Shown here: in pieces, positions 58,659-64,000 of the stretch | How positions within the stretch are numbered: the stretch's first letter is position 1 | Layout of the letters: each line of letters starts with the position of its first letter | From: Isochrysis galbana | Lineage: Eukaryota; Haptophyta; Isochrysidales; Isochrysidaceae | Length of the DNA: 64,000 nucleotides | Reading direction: 5' to 3' | Assembly (NCBI GenBank): GCA_018136815.1 | Contig: CM030941.1 | Coordinates: 1,983,582-2,047,581, forward strand | Position numbers and translations under genes: made by a program | Notes under the pieces: model-generated | Told to the model about the DNA's origin: nothing | What the model saw: only the letters and a program-made list of their open reading frames with translations | The model's database searches: none

Positions 58659-61600
58659 AGATAGCTTGCTTGAGATCTTCGATAGCCTGTCGACAGGCTT
58701 CTGTTTGCGACTCGACCGGGACGTCGCACCCTTTCCGCGTGAGAGCGGTTAACGGCGCCGCACGGATCGCAAAACGACGGATGAAACGGCGGTAGTAGGA
58801 GCACAATCCAAGGAACGAACGGACGGCTTCGATCGAGTTGATTTGGGTTGGGTCGATTTTCGAGACAGCTTCCACTTTCTTGGGATCCATCCGAAGACCT
58901 TCACGCGAAACAACGTGGCCGAGATATTCAGCCGAGGTGGCAAAGAAAACGCATTTCGACATCTTGCAAGTGAGGCCCGCCCAGATGAGACGTTCCAAGA
59001 CAAGATCAAGACGGTGTAACATTTGTTGGAATGACGACTCTTCCCTGGCCTGCAGCGAGTCACCTACACCTGTCGACCAGGCGCCGACATCATCCAAGTA
59101 TGGCATACAAATCTCCCATGCCAGCCCACCGAGAACGGCGTCCATGAGGCGGCACATATACGAGGGACCGGATTGAACACCGAAAGGCAAGTAATTGAAC
59201 TCGTACTTGCCGCGATGAGTAGTGAACGCGGTGATATGTTTATCGGATTCTTTGATCGGTATACCCCAGAAACCAGATGCCAGGTCCAGGGTGCAAAGGA
59301 ATAGAGAATCGAGGTTGCCTTGACCGGACGACAATCGGTCGATGGCTTCTACCGTGAGGGGAAGAGGGCTGTCCTCTAGACGAAGCTTGGAGTTGACGTC
59401 GCGATAATCTACGCAGAAACGTACGGAGCCATCCTTCTTAGTGACTAACACGACTCGAGAGGCCCACGACGAATTTGATTTCCTAATGATGCCCGCGGAC
59501 TCCATCTTGCAAACTTCGTCCTCTATGATCTTCTCACCCTCTCGTCCAACTCTAGACGGTGCGTGACGGTGAGCTTCGGCTCCGGGGTTGAGCGGTAGCT
59601 CTACCTCCATCACGTGAATGTGATTCGGGTTAGTCGGGTCAATTGCGAAAGCAGCGATACGTCGGGCCAGTAGACGACGAACTTGTTCACGTTGGGGCAT
59701 CGAGAGACGGCCCTCGGGGTCGATCTTGGCTGCCTCGAGGAGCTTGCGTTGGTCCTCGTTGAGCGACTCAATCACATCCGGCGAGTTATTGTCACCGACG
59801 CGGTGATAAGTTCCAGCGTGAATCTTGAATCGAACCTGTAGCGAAGCTACAGGATGGAACGACGGAAGGTGTAGTGGTTTGGGGTCAGTATTGGCCACCG
59901 TAACCGCGATGGTGTGGTCGGATTTCGGCCTCTCTACTTGAGGGATGACGAGCGGAGAGCTGTCAATAGTCTCGCGTGTAGGGAGTCGGTCCACGAGCAT
60001 GGCGCAGTCTTCGTGTTCTCGAAGAGCTAGCGGAATTCGGACGTGAAACGTCGCCCGATGATAGGCCGGGATCGTGATAGGTTCATGGGTATATAGGAGG
60101 TACTCGGAGCCACAAGACGCCGGCGCTTTGGCGGCAAACTCATCGGCCGTGTTGAAGAGCGGCTCGGAGACTAGCTGGTTGTCGTTTTCGGCGGCTTGCG
60201 GCCCTCGGAAGAAGTCAGTCGTGATTGGGTTCGCGGAGGTCGGACAGACCTGTGCACAAGTCATGCTGACAGGGACCACCGCTATCGGTGACGTCGAGAC
60301 GCGAAAGATCGGCGGAGCGTCGGGGCTTGGACTGCCATTAACCTCAAGAGGAGCCACCGTGGATGGGGCACCGAGGGTGATAGAGCCGTCCGCGCTGTCG
60401 GAGGCGAGCTGAATCGAAGCGGCGTGCGTAGCTAAGAAGTCGTTCCCGAGCAGTAGCATCGGGTTGCCTTCAATCACCATGAACGTATGACGAAAGAGAA
60501 ATCCACCGACGGAGAAAACGATTCGAGCCTTGCCTCGCGTGATAAGAGGTAGGCCGTCTGGGCCATGGAGCGGTGTCACTACGGCTTGCGGCAGCCGCTC
60601 GACGCATGCGTCGTTGGGTAGGCTGGACAAGAGGGAAGTGGTCACGACCGACGGGCCAGCTCCGGTGTCAGCGAGTGTGCTGTTGACCGTGAGGGCGGAG
60701 TCGGCTAAGATTACTCCTTCTTTGCCGGCAGCCTCGCCGGAGCGGCAGACCATTAGATCTCGAACATATAGACAATGCCTTGGGTAGGCAGATGGTAGGG
60801 TATCCACGACGCTCTCCGGCCGGTGCGCGGTCACGTGTGCAATGGTGTCGGACAGGGACGGGGTTGGTCGCCAGCGTCGTTGCTCGGGTGAATTCGTCGT
60901 CAAACTGGTCGTCGTCTCTTCGGGTACTCCGACTGCCGCTATCGTGGCAGAGGGCCTAGAGGGGTCGTCCTCGTTGGTAGCGGTACAGGGTGATAGCTTG
61001 GGACTAGTGTAGCCCAGGCCTCTCTTGTCGGTGGGGTGCCTCGGGTGGTCGGACATCTTTTCCCAATCTTTCTCGAGACGGGCTTGGGCTTCTGTCTTGG
61101 GTCTTCGAACTAATGAGGCTAGCTCTTCGGCGCGGATGCCTTTGGCTTCCACGAACTCGATCGGCGCTCGGACGGCAGCGGCGAGGTCGGATTCCTCGTC
61201 GGCGTTTCGTCCGGCTAGAGCTTGCGCTCTTATTTCGTCAGCGGTTTCGAGCGTGACGTTGGACCATTTCTGGTCCCCGTTCACTCCGAATGATTGCCAT
61301 TGTTGGCGCCGCTTCCGGAGAGTCGTCGGCGTCGTCGGACGCGGCGAGCTCGCGCGTGCCGGAGGCGGGGCGGTCCATGGAGAGAATGGGTCGTGGAGTG
61401 TAGACTCGGAGGCGTGGAGTGGCGTGTCGTTGTCGTGGTTATCGTGGGTTTCTTTTTGGTCTTCGTGGTTGTCTGACTCGGGAGTAGCTGGACGGGAAAC
61501 AACGGGGTCGGAAGAAACTTCACTCGTTTCCCTCCCCCTCTCATAACGATGAAGAGCCGACCACGGCTCGTAGGCGGTAGCCTCGGTCGAGCTAAGTGAA

Positions 61601-61926
61601 GGCCGGTCCAATAGGCTGCACCGCGCGCAAGCGAGTAGCTCTAACGCGGACAATTTCTTCGTCGACGTCTGGTCTCGCTGTTGGCTCAAATGTCGAAGAA
61701 GAACAGGCATCCAATGGATCGCCATCGCTCCAGCTACACCGACGTAGGTGCGGCTGCGAAGAGCGCCACGGTGCGGTGAAGGAGAGAGGTTAGCCATGGC
61801 CGACTCACGGCCATCCACGACGCAAGTTGGCTGGAGGGGCGGCAGCCCTTTGGTGAGGTACAACCCGGTGGCTTTCTGGTGTCCAGTGCCGTGCTCCCAG
61901 GGTTGGACGAATTGGGTCGGGGTCAA
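58516..61926 (-). CDS. Gypsy pol of copy C: end of methyltransferase-like domain, protease, RT, part of RNase H
   Basis: 1136 codons. The frame starts inside the methyltransferase-like domain (FVQPWEHG, KGLPPLQPT), passes the C-run at about 61538 that breaks copy B, and shows that the methyltransferase-like and protease-RT parts form one polyprotein. Protease DTGAG and RT YLDD are intact. It ends after KTDGASKLGIAGVL at the indel near 58565. Confidence 0.9.
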   Translation of the reverse strand: MTPTQFVQPWEHGTGHQKATGLYLTKGLPPLQPTCVVDGRESAMANLSPSPHRGALRSRTYVGVAGAMAIHWMPVLLRHLSQQRDQTSTKKLSALELLACARCSLLDRPSLSSTEATAYEPWSALHRYERGRETSEVSSDPVVSRPATPESDNHEDQKETHDNHDNDTPLHASESTLHDPFSPWTAPPPARASSPRPTTPTTLRKRRQQWQSFGVNGDQKWSNVTLETADEIRAQALAGRNADEESDLAAAVRAPIEFVEAKGIRAEELASLVRRPKTEAQARLEKDWEKMSDHPRHPTDKRGLGYTSPKLSPCTATNEDDPSRPSATIAAVGVPEETTTSLTTNSPEQRRWRPTPSLSDTIAHVTAHRPESVVDTLPSAYPRHCLYVRDLMVCRSGEAAGKEGVILADSALTVNSTLADTGAGPSVVTTSLLSSLPNDACVERLPQAVVTPLHGPDGLPLITRGKARIVFSVGGFLFRHTFMVIEGNPMLLLGNDFLATHAASIQLASDSADGSITLGAPSTVAPLEVNGSPSPDAPPIFRVSTSPIAVVPVSMTCAQVCPTSANPITTDFFRGPQAAENDNQLVSEPLFNTADEFAAKAPASCGSEYLLYTHEPITIPAYHRATFHVRIPLALREHEDCAMLVDRLPTRETIDSSPLVIPQVERPKSDHTIAVTVANTDPKPLHLPSFHPVASLQVRFKIHAGTYHRVGDNNSPDVIESLNEDQRKLLEAAKIDPEGRLSMPQREQVRRLLARRIAAFAIDPTNPNHIHVMEVELPLNPGAEAHRHAPSRVGREGEKIIEDEVCKMESAGIIRKSNSSWASRVVLVTKKDGSVRFCVDYRDVNSKLRLEDSPLPLTVEAIDRLSSGQGNLDSLFLCTLDLASGFWGIPIKESDKHITAFTTHRGKYEFNYLPFGVQSGPSYMCRLMDAVLGGLAWEICMPYLDDVGAWSTGVGDSLQAREESSFQQMLHRLDLVLERLIWAGLTCKMSKCVFFATSAEYLGHVVSREGLRMDPKKVEAVSKIDPTQINSIEAVRSFLGLCSYYRRFIRRFAIRAAPLTALTRKGCDVPVESQTEACRQAIEDLKQAICEEPVLAPPRDDRPFLVKTDGASKLGIAGVLPERRRRERARCCILRS

Positions 61927-63944
61927 CCCCCGACTAAACGGCGAGCTTCCGCATGCATCCGAGGGTTCTCGACCGCTACAAACGGAGCAGTGGCGGAGGC
62001 CATTGACTTGAAGACGCGAGCGGCCGACTCAAGAGCGGCACGACGTCCGGGTTCTTGGGAGAGCCATTGACTGCTGACAGCGGAGAGGTACGTGCAGGGC
62101 GGGTGGGCGATGACTAGGTCCCAACCTAGGTTTTGGACATGAAGCGCGTCGCCTTGGAAGTGGGGCACGTAATCGATCTCGGAAGGATACAAATCGCACG
62201 TAGCTACATCAGCACCGGCGAGTAGGAACATGGAGGAGACGACGCCGCTCGTCTCGCCAACGACGAGAACGCGTGGTGCGTGACAGCCAGACGTCAGCCC
62301 GTCTTGGACTCGTTGATTCATCTTCGTGAGCTCAGCGCAAAGCTCATCGAAGTGCTTGGGTAGCGCGGCGGCAGGCGAGGCTAGGGTGCCATTGCGAGGC
62401 CGGCGAAGCTCTTGGGCTGCCTCCGTGAGGTGCCGAGGTAATACCACCGCAGAGCCGCTCGCTCGTGCACGAAGAGAGGCGAGAGCGTGGAGAGCGGGTG
62501 ACGGGGTATCATCACGGGTGCCGACATCGGAGTTGTTTTGAGAGGAATCGAAGGACTGGATCGCGGACGCATTGATCGCTGCCACGCGCATGATGGTGGT
62601 GGCAGTGGTATCGAGAGGCAGGCAGTGCTCGGAGGCGGCGACCGGTGGCCGCAGCGACGTAGGACGAATGGAAGAAGACTCGGATATCGACGACGTAGAG
62701 ACGGGCTCGGAGGACGGGATTGACGAAGAAACTCGGAGAAGTGGGGTGTCGGACGGCGGCGACGGACGCCGCGGCCGCGAGACCACCGGTGAGAGACATG
62801 AAGGACATGGCTCAGGGACTCGGTTGGGCTGGCTCAATGGGCGTAGAAGCTCGGTTTGGGAGGCCGCCGTTCCTCGACGTGCAGAGGAGTTGTGGTCACT
62901 CTCCATGGTCACGTCGGAAGAGGAGACGTCGTTGCATTCTGTCGTCGGCGGGGTCGGCGCCGGCGAAAGAAGGGACGTGGCTGTCGTAGAAGCCGGCTGC
63001 GGGAAAGGCTGGGGCCAGGGTGGTGGCTCTGCGGCAGCGGCTGGCGTGGGTAGTGGCCGAAGAGGTTCTGCAATGCGAAGCATTCTTCGGAGGACTTGGC
63101 TCGGGCTAGCGGGTGGATGGACCGCTGAAATTACGGTGGATTCAGACTCGAATTCGGAAGACTCGGCGACTTGAGAGGGGCTAGGAGACGGCTGTTCAAG
63201 CTCCTCCAGGGCTCTCGGTTGATGGGGTGGCGTGGGAACGCCGGTGGTCGACCGCGGACTCCGCGGTGACGTTAATTTGTACTCGGACTCGGACTCGTCG
63301 TTTCTGGCGTGCTGGACGCCAATAACAGGGCTAACTTTCGAAATGGGAACGGACGGGGCCGGCTCAAAGGTGAAGCCCCCTGGCGTCGCAACCGTCGGTG
63401 AGGACGAAGCTGAAGCTTGTGATGACAATAGGGGCACGGTGGCCAGCACCGGTTGGCTCGGTGCGGCCGAAATCTCGGACTCGGTGACGGGCTTGATTAC
63501 GCGGGCTCGGGATGCACTGTCTTGTGCGATTGGACTCGGACTCGGAACGGAAACGGAAGGGATCGGCTCGGCGGCGTGCAGCCTGCTGGAGTGGCAGGCC
63601 GGCTGCGGCGAGACTCGGAACGGTGGCTCGGACAAGGACACAGTGGCTGTCGTCGAGGGCTTCGGCGTCAGCTTGTGTTTGGACTCGATACGCGGTGGCT
63701 CGTGAAACGGGGCTCGGTTGTGGTTGGAATTCTGGAAGTGACCGGAGATTCCAAATGACTCAGACTCGGGGCGCGGAGGACCGAAGGTGAACACTCCCGC
63801 GGAAGGAGTGGTCGTCGGAGGCTCAGTGAGTGGCTGGAGCTCCGTTAATCCTGCGGTCGACCGCGTGGTAGGACTCGGTGACGTTGTAAACTCGGACTCG
63901 GACTCGGACTCGGACTCGGATGGCTCAGAACGGGGTTTGCTCAA
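61923..63944 (-). CDS. Gypsy pol of copy C: Ser/Pro-rich region and first half of the methyltransferase-like domain
   Basis: 673 codons. It includes the Ser-Glu repeat at its start, the VVGETSG and CDLYPSE segments, PPC (codon at 62094-62096) and ENPRMHAEARR. It then ends where a C-run at about 61927 has one C fewer than copy B at 51503. Restoring that base would join it to the next frame. The window ends just beyond its first ATG. Confidence 0.88.
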   Translation of the reverse strand: MSKPRSEPSESESESESEFTTSPSPTTRSTAGLTELQPLTEPPTTTPSAGVFTFGPPRPESESFGISGHFQNSNHNRAPFHEPPRIESKHKLTPKPSTTATVSLSEPPFRVSPQPACHSSRLHAAEPIPSVSVPSPSPIAQDSASRARVIKPVTESEISAAPSQPVLATVPLLSSQASASSSPTVATPGGFTFEPAPSVPISKVSPVIGVQHARNDESESEYKLTSPRSPRSTTGVPTPPHQPRALEELEQPSPSPSQVAESSEFESESTVISAVHPPASPSQVLRRMLRIAEPLRPLPTPAAAAEPPPWPQPFPQPASTTATSLLSPAPTPPTTECNDVSSSDVTMESDHNSSARRGTAASQTELLRPLSQPNRVPEPCPSCLSPVVSRPRRPSPPSDTPLLRVSSSIPSSEPVSTSSISESSSIRPTSLRPPVAASEHCLPLDTTATTIMRVAAINASAIQSFDSSQNNSDVGTRDDTPSPALHALASLRARASGSAVVLPRHLTEAAQELRRPRNGTLASPAAALPKHFDELCAELTKMNQRVQDGLTSGCHAPRVLVVGETSGVVSSMFLLAGADVATCDLYPSEIDYVPHFQGDALHVQNLGWDLVIAHPPCTYLSAVSSQWLSQEPGRRAALESAARVFKSMASATAPFVAVENPRMHAEARRLVGG

Positions 63945-64000
63945 AACAGGCTTGGACTCGGACTCGAAAGAAAGTGGGGAAGAACCGGAGAACTGCGCCT

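Larger units (their letters stand above)
57768..64000 (-). mobile_element. Ty3/gypsy chromovirus copy C, partial
   Basis: Matches copy B from about 47344 to 53576 at a constant offset of 10424 (10425 between the C-run differences). For several kilobases (about 58750-61500) I see no difference from copy B. Near the gap there are several one- or two-base indels. The element runs off the window inside the Ser-Glu repeat region of pol. Confidence 0.93.

Overview
The window is eukaryotic nuclear DNA: GC-rich, with GT-AG introns, LINE and LTR retrotransposons, foldback DNA elements and one 100-base assembly gap (57668-57767). No prokaryotic operon structure is present. The host genes (a fungal-type translation factor eEF3, a septin, a P-protein/NhaD-like transporter, a PIF1 helicase, a PTP-like phosphatase and a cupin-DUF952 protein), together with a relic of a DNA-virus packaging ATPase, suggest a unicellular alga or related protist. 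A haptophyte-like alga is my best guess, at low confidence, because nothing here is a decisive marker.

Layout. 1-8.4 kb is a nest of transposons: an internally deleted LINE with a 15-bp target duplication, a rearranged LINE with an inverted reverse transcriptase, a 462-bp foldback element, a palindrome-rich repeat, a cupin gene and a small acidic gene on the minus strand, then an older repeat interrupted by a hAT-like element and by a LINE 3' end. 8.8-14.1 kb holds a phosphatase gene (minus) and the eEF3 gene (plus, one clear intron). 14.9-27.8 kb is Ty3/gypsy sequence: an inverted fragment (copy D) and a 5'-truncated element (copy A, plus). 28.9-36.3 kb holds the transporter, two virus-like ORFs, a second foldback element and the septin. 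36.6-43.5 kb holds a LINE 5' end, another copy of the older repeat and the intron-rich PIF1 helicase. 44.3 kb to the end is gypsy copy B (minus, both LTRs at least partly present) and, past the gap, copy C running off the window.

The gypsy family is the most interesting content. Its long pol ORF contains, upstream of the aspartic protease, a domain that looks like a phage/bacterial C5-cytosine DNA methyltransferase (Pro-Pro-Cys loop and a Glu-Asn-Pro motif). Protease, reverse transcriptase, RNase H, integrase and a C-terminal chromodomain follow. A chromatin-reading domain and a DNA-methylating domain would thus sit in one polyprotein. In copy A gag and pol are in the same frame, separated by a single TAG. 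Several copies carry one-base indels, some of which look like sequencing or assembly error, especially close to the gap.
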